A DNA stretch of 64,000 bases from Saprospiraceae bacterium (lineage in GTDB: Bacteria > Bacteroidota > Bacteroidia > Chitinophagales > Saprospiraceae). A program made the position numbers and the translations under genes. Under the pieces are notes generated by a model, which did no database searches, was not told where the DNA came from, and saw only the letters and a program-made list of their open reading frames with translations. Positions 1 to 9,255 of this stretch are shown here, one piece after another (the first letter of the stretch is position 1; each line of letters opens with the position of its first letter). The stretch covers positions 1,116,001 through 1,180,000 of the forward strand of contig JADKGI010000001.1 of the NCBI GenBank assembly GCA_016722285.1, written 5' to 3'.

Positions 1-487
1 GCCCGAGGATATTAGGTACTTTCTTGTGCTGTACATAAACATGGTTTTTGTCCTTGACAAACTGAAAGTCTAATACTTTCAGACTTGGAAGATCTGATAC
101 CTCAAAGGTTTTGTTATTATACCATGCTGAAGATCTATCCTTTCCGTAGCCATAATCCAGGCTTACAAAAGTGGCGGCATCTGCCTTGTCAATCAGGTCA
201 ATATAGTGTTTTTTGGAAGTAAAATAATCCTTGCTTTCACGATATGTACTGTGATAAAATACATGGTTTTTATCTTTACAATAATATTCATCTAATATCT
301 CAAAACTTTGTGCGTCCACATTATCCAACACTGTATCATAATATTGTATAGCATCACCTATTTTACTGAAGCCATATTTCAGTTCTCCCATCTTATTGTT
401 CTCGCTTTTGCTTTTGCATGAATAGCCTATAAAGAGTAAAATTATAGATAAAACGCAAATCAGATATGTTGTCATTTTTTGAATCAT
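1..487 (-). CDS. DKNYY-type lipoprotein, C-terminus cut by window edge
   Basis: This open frame enters the window on the minus strand and runs off position 1, so only about 162 N-terminal residues are visible. It starts at ATG 487 (a second in-frame ATG lies at 475) and has a short hydrophobic signal ending in a lipobox-like GYSC, so it is probably an outer-membrane or periplasmic lipoprotein. The mature part carries repeats of the DKNYY type: KDKNHVFYHS, YGYGKDRSSAWYNN and VKDKNHVYV. DKNYY repeats are known from many Gram-negative surface proteins but their biochemical role is not established. It is the last visible gene of a minus-strand array of small unusual proteins and resembles the next gene upstream (647-1282). 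No function can be assigned. Confidence 0.7.
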   Translation of the reverse strand, partial: MIQKMTTYLICVLSIILLFIGYSCKSKSENNKMGELKYGFSKIGDAIQYYDTVLDNVDAQSFEILDEYYCKDKNHVFYHSTYRESKDYFTSKKHYIDLIDKADAATFVSLDYGYGKDRSSAWYNNKTFEVSDLPSLKVLDFQFVKDKNHVYVQHKKVPNILG

Positions 488-646
488 TGAAAGAAAATTA
501 AAGAATATTTTAAGACAAAACATTATATAAAATATTACAATCCTGAATTACAAGGCCTTGCTTGTTTTTGAGAAAAAGGTTCTTTAAGGCAAAAGAATGA
601 AACATATACTGTACTAAATTTTTCTCTTTAAGCTTCATGTTTTCAT

Positions 647-1282
647 TTATTTGACTTCTTTGAAACCGTTGAATTTTTTATTGTTAGTCTCCCCTGTTCC
701 CGTATCACCTGATATTACATTTTTAATTTCAATCCCTTGCTCCTTCAGCCATATATATTCAGGATGAAATTCCAAAAAATGCGATAATGTTGCAGTTGAA
801 ATCATTCTGGCCATGAGTTTATCATCATTGGTGACTCTAAAAGAACGCACATCTTCACGACTCAGTTTCATCGGTAAGGTGCCACAATAGACATCATTTT
901 TATCTTTGGAGTAGGGAAATTCTATGACTTCAAATGTAGCAGGATCAGCATGTATGATTACTTCATCATTAAAAAAAGCATGATTGTTGTCTTTGGCATA
1001 CCCGTACTCATCATCGGTCAAAGGCAAAAAGCCATCAGGTGAAGCATGGTTTATTTTTCTTCCTTTGAAATAAACCTGATTTTGGTCCAAGGCAAAACTT
1101 TTATTTTTTAACACTGTAAAGGTATTTTGGTCTATACCTTCTATCCACTGCAATCTTTTACCATGACTTTCATCAATAGTCACCCAAGTCCAGTCTCCAT
1201 TTTTTTTAACATAGCCCGTTTGGCTACCTTTTAAAAAGTATAAAATGAAAAGAAGAATTACTATGATTAATGCTATTTTCAT
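647..1282 (-). CDS. DKNYY-type membrane-anchored protein
   Basis: A 211-residue protein. I chose ATG 1282 (MKIALIIVILLFILYFLKG) because it starts a clean N-terminal membrane segment; the frame stays open to 1465, but that extension would overlap the 3' end of the upstream gene and looks non-coding. After the anchor there are several DKNYY-like repeats: DQNQVYFKGRKI, YGYAKDNNHAFFND and YSKDKNDVYCGT. The final 50 residues are unrelated and low in complexity (GDTGTGETNNKK). It is a paralogue in style of the truncated gene at 1-487. The family is known only by its repeat and the function is unknown. Calls of this kind are frequent in immunity-like arrays, which would be an inference here. Confidence 0.7.
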   Translation of the reverse strand: MKIALIIVILLFILYFLKGSQTGYVKKNGDWTWVTIDESHGKRLQWIEGIDQNTFTVLKNKSFALDQNQVYFKGRKINHASPDGFLPLTDDEYGYAKDNNHAFFNDEVIIHADPATFEVIEFPYSKDKNDVYCGTLPMKLSREDVRSFRVTNDDKLMARMISTATLSHFLEFHPEYIWLKEQGIEIKNVISGDTGTGETNNKKFNGFKEVK

Positions 1283-1388
1283 CTGGATGGATATTTTTAT
1301 TAAAATTACTAAGTTTTTATTTAATTGATAATGGCATGCAGGAGCTTGATATCTTAGAGATGACAAATCACACTTTTTATTTGCTCCT

Positions 1389-2198
1389 TTATTTGGGACC
1401 TTTGTAAAAATTAATCCAGCTTTCTTCAATTTTAAAAAATGCACCTGAAGAAGAAGTCTGTGCACGAAGCGTTTCAGTAGCTACAAATTGGATGATTTCA
1501 TAGCGCTCCGCAAGACTGAATCCGGTTTGCTTTTCCCATGTTTCTGCAGTGGGAATACTGATATAGAAAAGACACCCACCACTTCCAAACTCGGACCAGA
1601 AACTAAAACTTTTTTCACCATCTTCGTAAAGGACATTATTTGACCTGCCCATGTTTTCAAATACAACTTTTCTGCTGAATTTTCTTACCAAATCTTTCAT
1701 AAGCTCTTCGCGCATCAGCAAGTCCTGATCCGGTAAGATATTTCCGAATCCATCACGGTACACGATGGGTGGGCGGTAATCATCCTGTTGCACTCCTATT
1801 GGTTGGACAGAAACCTCCGGGACGAAGTTTTCTTCATGTTTTTTTAAGTTGATGATGTGTTGAAGTCCGTCAATTTTAACAATTTTTATGGATATATCAC
1901 CGGGTGGAAAGGGTAAGGTATCCAATATTATCTGAATGCTACCATTGATGATCTCCCTGATTTCTTTTCGCCATATTTCTGTGCCAGATGGTTGAGTGCT
2001 GATCGACATATCCTTATATGCCACCCAATTAGTCGGCAACCAGATGATCAGTTGCTGGCAGTCTGGATAGTGAACAAACTTAATGCTGGCTTCGGTTAAA
2101 AAAAAATCAGATTCTGTTTTGTCAACATTAATATCGGTAGATAGCCAAACATTTTGCAGGCTGGTCATTGACACTATACCGAAAAAACTTGCTGCCAT
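1389..2198 (-). CDS. hypothetical protein, 269 residues
   Basis: I do not recognise this protein. It is acidic to neutral and looks soluble, with no signal peptide or membrane segment. It begins at ATG 2198, or at an internal ATG 10 codons later (MTSLQNVW). The central part contains a proline-rich stretch (YRPPIVYRDGFGNILPD) and the C-terminal 80 residues read as a mixed alpha/beta domain (SFSFWSEFGSGGCLFYIS, then AERYEIIQFVATETL). It lies between a DKNYY protein and another unknown gene on the same strand, separated from the latter by a 400-base gap with a hairpin. Cytoplasmic soluble proteins of this size in such arrays are sometimes immunity proteins, but nothing in the sequence proves that. 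Confidence 0.6.
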   Translation of the reverse strand: MAASFFGIVSMTSLQNVWLSTDINVDKTESDFFLTEASIKFVHYPDCQQLIIWLPTNWVAYKDMSISTQPSGTEIWRKEIREIINGSIQIILDTLPFPPGDISIKIVKIDGLQHIINLKKHEENFVPEVSVQPIGVQQDDYRPPIVYRDGFGNILPDQDLLMREELMKDLVRKFSRKVVFENMGRSNNVLYEDGEKSFSFWSEFGSGGCLFYISIPTAETWEKQTGFSLAERYEIIQFVATETLRAQTSSSGAFFKIEESWINFYKGPK

Positions 2199-2363
2199 AT
2201 TGAGGTAAGTTAAGACTACACGATTAATAAAAGACGAAGCCAGGTTTTCCAGGAGACTTCTTTAATTCTTGGGCAGACGTATTCTTATAAAATTACCTTC
2301 GATTTCATAAGAAAAATAGTTTGAGATATTGTTCTATAGGACATATAAAATTTCTTTTAAAAG

Positions 2364-2394
2364 TGCAGACATCTTTGGGGGAAAGATGCCTGCA
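2364..2394 (-). terminator. hairpin, probable terminator of the 4913-2606 gene run
   Basis: An inverted repeat with arms TGCAG-CATCTTT and AAGATG-CTGCA, each broken by one mismatch, around a GGGG-type loop. Read on the minus strand it is followed by CTTTTAAAAG, a weak T tract. It sits about 210 bases downstream of the gene ending at 2606 and 166 bases before the next minus-strand start (2198). Apart from this hairpin I see nothing else in the 2199-2605 gap. Confidence 0.5.
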
Positions 2395-2605
2395 AATAAT
2401 CGTATAAAATTAACAAAACAATCAATTAGGATTAAAAACAATACAAATTTGATGGATTAATTTCATAGGATAAAATTTTCCATTGTGAAATGGATAAAAA
2501 TAGCATTGAATGGTATAAATAGTAGATTAAAGTAAAAAGATCAGCTCCCTCAAACGTTTATGTTGTGGCATCTTATAAAAATTTACTTCAAAGATGATTT
2601 ACATT

Positions 2606-3244
2606 TTACCAGATTGTTTGTGAAATGCGATATTTCGACCTGACATCAGTTTGGCTCACTACCAAAGGAAAACATTTGATCATAGTGAAGTGGTGGATAA
2701 CAAAATTGGATCTCAACAGACTAATTTCATAAAATCCAGCTTCATAATTATCAAAATTTAAAATGGGTGGTACATCTGCATTAATGATAATGTTGGTCAA
2801 AACTTCTGAAACTTTATTTTTAACCAATGCTGTATCTGGTTTTTCTTCAGAGTTTAAGTCAAAATAGAGCGTGTTTTTTACATATTTTTCTGAATCCTGA
2901 TATAGAATTTTTCCTTTTCCAAGCGGTAAAGGTGAAACATAATAAGGATCATCGATGGCTTTCCCGAGAGATTTGCTGACTGAAGTAATCCTGCAAGGAC
3001 CACTTTTTACATCTACAGAACTCAATATATTCTCGGGACAGTCGAATGTTGAAGGCAAAGGAAGTTCGGCTGGTGCGCCTTTACCATCGTCTGGTAGATA
3101 GTAAACTCTTTGGTCATAGCAGGATTGTTTTTCTCTCACCCGATCATCATCGTCCCACCCCGAAACACCGATGGCATCACTGACTGTAAAAACACTACCT
3201 GCAAAGTGCCGGATGAAAGGTTCTGACAAAACGATAGTTGGCAT
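2606..3244 (-). CDS. hypothetical protein, 212 residues
   Basis: An unrecognised protein with no signal peptide or membrane span. The N-terminal third is rich in D, G and aromatic residues (SGWDDDDRVREKQS, YYLPDDGKGAPAELP), which gives it the look of a beta-rich domain. Three cysteines occur (positions about 42, 69 and 83). It starts at ATG 3244, 18 bases after the stop of the DUF3592 gene upstream, so it is probably cotranscribed with the genes from 4913 downward. The C-terminus ends in a basic segment (VRSKYRISQTIW). No family could be named. A secreted-effector or immunity role would be speculation. Confidence 0.6.
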   Translation of the reverse strand: MPTIVLSEPFIRHFAGSVFTVSDAIGVSGWDDDDRVREKQSCYDQRVYYLPDDGKGAPAELPLPSTFDCPENILSSVDVKSGPCRITSVSKSLGKAIDDPYYVSPLPLGKGKILYQDSEKYVKNTLYFDLNSEEKPDTALVKNKVSEVLTNIIINADVPPILNFDNYEAGFYEISLLRSNFVIHHFTMIKCFPLVVSQTDVRSKYRISQTIW

Positions 3245-3262
3245 AATATTTTGGATTTTATA

Positions 3263-3685
3263 TCAAAAAAGCCCGATCACTTTAATAATTAACATAGGCA
3301 TTCCGATTAAACACAAAACAACTCCCCATTTTAGTAAACTCTCAGGCAAGGTTCCTGGAGTGTCATCTTCCAATGCAAATTCTCGGCGCGACCTATAAAT
3401 GTAATAGTATATTTTCACTTTCTGCCCAACAAAATATCTGCATGAAAATCTAAAACTTGATGAATAATGCTTATACAAACCGTTTTGAGTTTTAAATTCA
3501 ACCACCGGTGCAAATCCACGACTTTGATGCTCCCTTATCTCGATGACAGTACCTTCGGTCACTTTACCTTTCTTAATCGTATGCTCTATTTCGTGTTTTT
3601 TTTGATAAGATAGGATCAACAGAAATGCTCCAAAAAATGATGCTAACGGTCCGAATTGTAAAATATTTTGAACGAAAGTATTCAT
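3263..3685 (-). CDS. DUF3592-like membrane protein
   Basis: A 140-residue protein with an N-terminal membrane helix (LASFFGAFLLILS, about residues 13-26), a soluble beta domain (EGTVIEIREHQSRGFAPVVE, then VGQKVKIYYY) and a C-terminal helix (WGVVLCLIGMPMLIIKVIGL). This helix, SH3-like beta domain, helix order with the phrase GxVIEI...P.VEF is characteristic of DUF3592, a widespread membrane family of unknown role. It follows the small membrane gene at 3698-4015 with a 12-base gap and precedes 2606-3244 with an 18-base gap, which indicates an operon. Confidence 0.75.
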   Translation of the reverse strand: MNTFVQNILQFGPLASFFGAFLLILSYQKKHEIEHTIKKGKVTEGTVIEIREHQSRGFAPVVEFKTQNGLYKHYSSSFRFSCRYFVGQKVKIYYYIYRSRREFALEDDTPGTLPESLLKWGVVLCLIGMPMLIIKVIGLF

Positions 3686-3697
3686 ATTAATTAATTA

Positions 3698-4015
3698 TTA
3701 CTTGCCAAAAAATTGTGCCATAATCAATATCATAAGGAATCCCAGTAGTAATAATAATATTGCACCCCCTGCAGGAATAAAAAGCAGATAATGGCCTGTT
3801 TTTTCGTTACCATTGTATTTCAAATAAATAGATCCGCATAATATGGCAAAGGGAATACCTATTTTTTTTAAATTCATCATGTTGTAATACCCTCTGTCGG
3901 ACCAGTCATTGATTTGAGTAAAGTATAACATGATAAAAACAAGTAAATATATGATATACAACCCTACCAATGGCCAGTAAATTTTGGATAGAAATGAAGA
4001 AAAGGTAATGTGCAT
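3698..4015 (-). CDS. small membrane protein, 105 residues
   Basis: A short integral membrane protein with three probable transmembrane helices: about 13-32 (IYWPLVGLYIIYLLVFIMLY), 52-66 (IGIPFAILCGSIYL) and 75-100 (YLLFIPAGGAILLLLLGFLMILIM, in part). It has no family signature that I can identify. The start at ATG 4015 gives a short cytoplasmic leader. It is 12 bases upstream of the DUF3592 gene on the same strand, and two small membrane proteins in tandem suggest a shared membrane role, perhaps transport of or protection from a neighbour's product; that is inference. Confidence 0.6.
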   Translation of the reverse strand: MHITFSSFLSKIYWPLVGLYIIYLLVFIMLYFTQINDWSDRGYYNMMNLKKIGIPFAILCGSIYLKYNGNEKTGHYLLFIPAGGAILLLLLGFLMILIMAQFFGK

Positions 4016-4118
4016 CTCGTATTTTATTTAAAATGTGATGCGCCAGTCTGAAAAGATAAATCGAGGCATTCTATCCTTCTTATGGCACATCACTGGGATC
4101 TAGTAATGTTAATTGGGT

Positions 4119-4913
4119 CTATTTTAGATGATATATGATTTTAGTTTCAAATTCATTGATATCGTCGATTTGAACACAGGTCAATGTGCCATTTAACAGC
4201 TCCCCGTAGTTGTATTTTACCAGCGACAAGGTATCTCCTTCTGTCGTTTTATTGCTCAATTGTTTAACCAGGTTTTTATTTCTTATACCCATTCTTTCAT
4301 TAGGAAGTATGTCGTCTGCGATGTTTTCAATAAATAGATTCAGGATATTGACTTTATCCGGATAATAATCATATATATAGGTGGCAGTCAATTTGCCTTC
4401 TGTGTCAAATATTTTAACTTGATCAATATTTCCATCTTTATATTCAAATTCATTAACTAAATTACTATTTGACTGAATTATCAATTGCTCTGATTTCATA
4501 AGATATCCTTCGGTATTGTATGAATATTTTATAGTACTTACTTTTTTGTCTTTTTCATCAAATATGTCAGCACTGATTATCCTTCCATTCAAATCAGTTA
4601 GATATTCTGTTGCAGAATGCCAGCTCAGACTCTTGTCAATGTGTCTTTTGACAATTTTCCTTCCTTCATATTGATACACCATAGTATCAATATCCACCGC
4701 TTCACGGATAATATCACCCTGTTCATTGTATTCAAACCATTTCTCCGCCTGTGGATCATCGTTATAGGAGATAAAATCTATCTGCCTTACATCTGATTTG
4801 CCTGAGACCAAATTTTCAATACTCTTACCGGGTTGACTTTCATTTTTGCATGAAAACATTGTAAGGAATAGTGATAAAAACATGAAGTAGATATATAATT
4901 TCATTGAAAACAT
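4119..4913 (-). CDS. lipoprotein with RHS/YD-like repeats
   Basis: A 264-residue lipoprotein. The signal sequence runs from ATG 4913 or from the fourth codon (MKLYIYFMFLSLFLTMFSC) and ends in a FSC lipobox, so it is expected to be lipid-anchored. The mature part is made of repeated strands of the form Y-N-E-x-G-x-I (WFEYNEQGDIIREAV, YSYNTEGYLMKSEQ, FEYKDGNIDQVKIFDTEGK), typical of RHS/YD-like beta-strand repeats found in Bacteroidota lipoproteins of unknown role. It is the first gene of the minus-strand array, with a 365-base gap upstream that separates it from the divergent propeller kinase at 5280. Confidence 0.7.
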   Translation of the reverse strand: MFSMKLYIYFMFLSLFLTMFSCKNESQPGKSIENLVSGKSDVRQIDFISYNDDPQAEKWFEYNEQGDIIREAVDIDTMVYQYEGRKIVKRHIDKSLSWHSATEYLTDLNGRIISADIFDEKDKKVSTIKYSYNTEGYLMKSEQLIIQSNSNLVNEFEYKDGNIDQVKIFDTEGKLTATYIYDYYPDKVNILNLFIENIADDILPNERMGIRNKNLVKQLSNKTTEGDTLSLVKYNYGELLNGTLTCVQIDDINEFETKIIYHLK

Positions 4914-5185
4914 GCTTGTTTAGTAACTATACAGTTGCGGTCCATAATATTTGATTTTTTCCCAATCCCCATCGAATTCGCGATAATTCTCAGATCAAAG
5001 TTAAATGCTAAAAACATAACCGCCCGGTATTTATTAACGAACAGGATAATTATAAATTTGAAGCGACAAGATTGATAAATGAACCGAAATAGTTCATTAA
5101 ATTTAAAGAAGTGTATGAAAAAATATATCGCTTCAGGAACCTATAAACACGATTTAACCAAGCTCATAGTACGCTTGATAAAAAA

Positions 5186-5220
5186 TTTGTTTTTTCAAAC
5201 CATTTTTTCATTCATCTTTG
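5186..5220 (+). promoter_or_regulatory. candidate promoter of the 5280 kinase
   Basis: TTTG at 5186-5189 and CATCTTTG at 5213-5220 are separated by 23 bases, near the Bacteroidota sigma pattern TTTG-N19-21-TAnnTTTG. The second box is one base off consensus. Transcription would begin near 5226, about 54 bases before the start codon. The rest of the 4914-5279 gap shows no gene or strong repeat. Confidence 0.4.
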
Positions 5221-5279
5221 TAAGGAAATGAAAACTCTTGATACTTATCAAAGTGAGTATCCAAAGAAAATAATAAAAG

Positions 5280-8200
5280 ATGTGGCGAGTTTTTTATATG
5301 ATATGTTTGATATATCCGGGCTCAGATGTCGTTTCCCAGAAAACTCCGCCGGAGATATCTGACACTGCAGTCGCAAAAATGGATCTCGTATTTGATCACC
5401 TGAAAGATAGAGATGGCTTAAGTTACAATTCTGTTTCCGATATCCTCCAGGATAATGCCGGAATGTTGTGGATCAGTACGTACTCCGGACTCAACAGGTA
5501 TGATGGAAAACGATTTGAAGTTTTCAAAAAAAATAATAAAGACAGCTCGAGTATCATCAGCAATTATATTGTGCAACTTTGCAAAGGGAAAGAAGGAAAT
5601 ATTTGGGGCAGCACCACCGAGGGTTTATTTTGTTACGATGTAAATTCAAAAATATTTAAAAGATATTACAATGGTGACAACATCAATTCGCCAGGATTAA
5701 CAGGTCTTGATTGTGATGTAAATGGTCAGATATGGGCGGGAAGTCTGTATGGCTTGCACCGCCTTAATATACTGAAGGGCATATTTGACATCTTTACTCA
5801 CAATAAAAAAGATAAATATAGTATTACGTCCGATGTAATTAAACAAAATGGAATAGTTTCTGATTATTTTGGAAAAGGTCTTTGGATTGCAACTCCTTCG
5901 GGCCTCAATTATTATGATCTCACCACTTCCAGATTTATAAATCATCAAAACGAAACTACCCGTCAGATTTTTAATAATCATTCTATTGGGACAATACACC
6001 TGACAAAAAATGGCATACTTTGGCTATTGGATGAAACCGATCAAACCATTGTTGGAATACAAAATGATACCAAAGAAAAGATATACACGATAGAATTGAA
6101 GGGAAAAATCAAAGAAGCTTATGATGGCACAATATTCGAAACATCTGATCACAAGCTTTGGTACTCCAGCATATCATATGAAACTATAATCATAGATTAC
6201 AAAAATAACAATAAGTATTCACTCATAAAAAGTGATCAGTCAAATAAAGAGTCAATATGCAGCGACCGTGTGAGTGCCGTCTGGGAAGACAAAGACAATA
6301 CCATATGGCTGGGTACACCAAATGGCATTTCCAGATTTAATGAAAAAAGACTTTTTTATAAAATTACCAAGTTAGCCGACAAATATCCTGAGCTTGATCA
6401 AAACTGGCAAATCACTTGTTTGGCAGAAGATAGAAATAATGGAACATGGTGGTTAGGGACAAGGGACGGGGCTGTGTATGTCTATGATTCTCATACTAAT
6501 AAGATAAAAAAAATTGATTTTAAATCGTATAAAAATAACGCGCAACCATATCAGTATATCACCGATATTGATTTCATAGAAGGCAAAGCGATTATTTCTT
6601 ATTATAATGGAATTACACACCAATATGACATCACAAGCGGTAAATATGAAAAATTTTACCCATTGAAAGGTAAATATGAAGAATACAGGGCACGAACCAT
6701 TTCCCGTGAAACAGATTCTACCTACCTGATAGGTAATAATTTTACCCCCATATTGCGATGGAATGCTTACAGAAATACTTTTCAGGAAATAAACTATTCA
6801 ATACCAAATAATAAAAACGGTGAGAAATATATGACAGGCTGGCTGAAATCATCCTTAGGAATAGGTACGTGGCTAGCCAGTCAAAATTCTTCCCTGGGTT
6901 ATATACCACTTGGTTCAACAACCATACATCCTTTCCCAATGGATACAAGCAAGATTCTTTGTGGGTTTATCAATGCTTTGGAAATCGACTATCAAGGCAA
7001 TGCCTGGATAGCTTATTATGGTCTCGGACTTATTGAAGTAATAAAAAAGAAAAACGATGTTCTGGAAAGAAATGATGTTGCGTTCAAAAAATGGGACAGC
7101 TCAGATGGATTGGTCAACGATCTCGTGCTCTCATCTGTATCCGATAAAAATGGACACGTATGGGCAGCATCTTATAATAAATTTTCAGTATTTAATCCCC
7201 GGACCAATAAATTCACAAATTTCGAAATCAATCATAGTGAACATAATATGTTTTATTATAACTACATGATTGCTCTTTCGAATGGAAATATTCTCACCAA
7301 TATTAAAGGAAGTCTTGTTGAGTTTTTTCCTGATATGATGACGCAAACTCAACCCAAAAATGGGCTCTTAATCAGCAAAATTGCGCTACAGAGCAGAAAT
7401 ATCTATCTTACCAGTGAGAAAGTTATATATCTAAAGCCCAATGAAAATTTTATTAACATTGCTTTCGGATGTTTAAGTTCAGATAAAACATACGGGTATC
7501 ACTTTGAATATACATTGGAAGGTGTAAATAATGGTTGGGTGAAATCGGGACAAAAGGCAGAGGCCACTTATACAGACCTTAGTCCTGGCAAATACACTTT
7601 TCGTCTTATAGCCAGATCTGAGGACCCAGGTTGGTCATCAGAAGAGAAAACGTTGACCATTATCATAGAAACACCCTTCTATAAGTCGTGGTGGTTTATC
7701 CTTTGCCTACTTAGCTTTATTACATTCCTTGTTTATTCGATCATTCAGGGGAGAATAAAAAGCATCAGAGACATGAATCTGCTAAAGTCAAAAGCATATT
7801 TACTTGAAAAGGAAAAAACAGCGGTGATGTATGAAAACCTGAAGCAACATCTCAACCCTCATTTCTTATTCAATTCGCTGACATCATTGAGTAGCCTGAT
7901 TAGATTTGATCAACAGCAGGCGGGTGATTTTCTTGACAAAATGAGCAAAGTGTACAGATATATCCTAAAAAATAAAGATATAGAGACGGTACCACTCTTT
8001 GAAGAGTTAAAATTTATCAATATGTATATCCAGCTTCAGAAGACAAGGTTTGACAAAGGGCTTGAAATAGATATAAATGTACCTGAAGAATTGACTGACC
8101 GGAAGATAGCACCAGTAACTCTCCAAAATTTGGTGGAAAACGCCATCAAACATAATATAGCAGATGATGAAACACCACTCACCATTCGGATCTATATTGA

Positions 8201-8369
8201 ACAAGATTACCTAATAGTTCAAAACAATCTCAATAAAAAGAATTTTGTAGAGACCAGCAATCAGCAGGGCCAGATGAGTATGGTGGCACTTTATCGGTTT
8301 TTATCAAATAAACCTGTCATCATTCAGGAAAGTGAAAGCCATTATACAGTTAGAATACCTCTTTTATAG
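5280..8369 (+). CDS. beta-propeller sensor histidine kinase (LytS-type)
   Basis: A 1029-residue membrane sensor. Residues 1-20 are a signal or anchor; about 35-690 hold two-component-regulator propeller repeats (NAGMLWISTYSGLNRYDG, NTIWLGTPNGISRFNE); about 720-798 are a Y_Y_Y domain; a transmembrane helix (WWFILCLLSFITFLVYSII) follows at about 803-822; then a His_kinase (PF06580) module with the phosphoacceptor in LKQHLNPHFLFNSL (His861) and an ATPase domain with the N-box TLQNLVENAIKHN. Such proteins bind a ligand in the periplasm and phosphorylate a LytTR regulator in the cytoplasm. The partner is encoded 20 bases downstream (8390-9163). Unlike polysaccharide-utilisation hybrid sensors it has no receiver or AraC domain and no SusCD genes nearby, so the ligand is unknown. 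Confidence 0.9.
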   Translation: MWRVFYMICLIYPGSDVVSQKTPPEISDTAVAKMDLVFDHLKDRDGLSYNSVSDILQDNAGMLWISTYSGLNRYDGKRFEVFKKNNKDSSSIISNYIVQLCKGKEGNIWGSTTEGLFCYDVNSKIFKRYYNGDNINSPGLTGLDCDVNGQIWAGSLYGLHRLNILKGIFDIFTHNKKDKYSITSDVIKQNGIVSDYFGKGLWIATPSGLNYYDLTTSRFINHQNETTRQIFNNHSIGTIHLTKNGILWLLDETDQTIVGIQNDTKEKIYTIELKGKIKEAYDGTIFETSDHKLWYSSISYETIIIDYKNNNKYSLIKSDQSNKESICSDRVSAVWEDKDNTIWLGTPNGISRFNEKRLFYKITKLADKYPELDQNWQITCLAEDRNNGTWWLGTRDGAVYVYDSHTNKIKKIDFKSYKNNAQPYQYITDIDFIEGKAIISYYNGITHQYDITSGKYEKFYPLKGKYEEYRARTISRETDSTYLIGNNFTPILRWNAYRNTFQEINYSIPNNKNGEKYMTGWLKSSLGIGTWLASQNSSLGYIPLGSTTIHPFPMDTSKILCGFINALEIDYQGNAWIAYYGLGLIEVIKKKNDVLERNDVAFKKWDSSDGLVNDLVLSSVSDKNGHVWAASYNKFSVFNPRTNKFTNFEINHSEHNMFYYNYMIALSNGNILTNIKGSLVEFFPDMMTQTQPKNGLLISKIALQSRNIYLTSEKVIYLKPNENFINIAFGCLSSDKTYGYHFEYTLEGVNNGWVKSGQKAEATYTDLSPGKYTFRLIARSEDPGWSSEEKTLTIIIETPFYKSWWFILCLLSFITFLVYSIIQGRIKSIRDMNLLKSKAYLLEKEKTAVMYENLKQHLNPHFLFNSLTSLSSLIRFDQQQAGDFLDKMSKVYRYILKNKDIETVPLFEELKFINMYIQLQKTRFDKGLEIDINVPEELTDRKIAPVTLQNLVENAIKHNIADDETPLTIRIYIEQDYLIVQNNLNKKNFVETSNQQGQMSMVALYRFLSNKPVIIQESESHYTVRIPLL

Positions 8370-8389
8370 TCAAATCTAATATCAATCCT

Positions 8390-9163
8390 ATGTATCGAAC
8401 CGTAATAATAGAAGATGAATCATTGATAGCCAAGGAGCTTCAGTACAAACTATCAGAATTGGCTAAAGATATCGAAGTCATACAGATACTTCCAAGCCTG
8501 AAGAAATCTATTAATTGGTTTGATGAAAATCCTGAACCGGACATCATATTTGCTGACATACAGCTGAGTGATGGCATCAGCTTTGAGATATTCAGGAAGT
8601 TTGATTTCAAATGCCCTGTTATTTTTACTACTGCCTACGATGAGTATGCTCTACAGGCATTTAAAGTCAACGGCACGGATTATCTGTTAAAGCCTGTGGA
8701 TATGGAAGAACTCCAACGGGCTCTGAACAAATGCAGACTCATTCTCAATACCAGATCAGAGTATCCCAAAGACTTCAATAATCTGATGGAGTTATTTTCA
8801 AAAGTACAAAGCAAAACCATTAATTATAAAGAAAAATTTATCGTTCAACACCGCAAACAATGGCTGCCCGTTTTAGTCAAAGATATTGCCTGTTTTCGCA
8901 GAGATAGTCTGAATTTCATATATACATTTAGTGGCGGAAGATTTGTACTTGATTTCGCTACTCTGGAAGAAGTGGAAGAAGTCATAGACCCTAAAATATT
9001 TTTCAGGGCAAACCGCCAGACCATTATCAATGTTGCTGCGATACAGAGCATCACTCCTTTTGAGAATCAAAAACTATCGGTCAAACTCATTGTTTCCAAT
9101 GTGCAGGAAGTGGATGTGAGTCGCGAAAAAGCTCCTATTTTTAAGAAGTGGCTGGATAGATGA
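8390..9163 (+). CDS. LytTR response regulator
   Basis: A 257-residue regulator. The receiver domain (1-120) has the acidic pocket EDE (8-10), phosphoacceptor Asp56 in IIFADIQLSDG, switch Thr at 80-81 (FTTAYDEYAL) and Lys101 in LLKPVD. The LytTR DNA-binding domain occupies about 150-257 (ACFRRDSLNFIYTFSGG, FFRANRQTIIN). LytTR proteins bind direct repeats upstream of target promoters. The gene follows the propeller kinase by 20 bases and clearly forms a pair with it. It is a full-length member of the family. The downstream gap to 9256 contains no gene, and the next gene is convergent. Confidence 0.92.
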   Translation: MYRTVIIEDESLIAKELQYKLSELAKDIEVIQILPSLKKSINWFDENPEPDIIFADIQLSDGISFEIFRKFDFKCPVIFTTAYDEYALQAFKVNGTDYLLKPVDMEELQRALNKCRLILNTRSEYPKDFNNLMELFSKVQSKTINYKEKFIVQHRKQWLPVLVKDIACFRRDSLNFIYTFSGGRFVLDFATLEEVEEVIDPKIFFRANRQTIINVAAIQSITPFENQKLSVKLIVSNVQEVDVSREKAPIFKKWLDR

Positions 9164-9255
9164 AAGGCTCGTTTTGATAAAATAACGTATCGTTGAATGT
9201 GTTAGAACCCCCGAAATGAATCATATTATATATGAATTATGATTAAATTGCAAGA

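Noticed and set aside
5280..8369. Polysaccharide-utilisation hybrid two-component sensor
   Set aside because: No receiver or AraC domain in the protein and no SusC/SusD or glycosidase genes near it.
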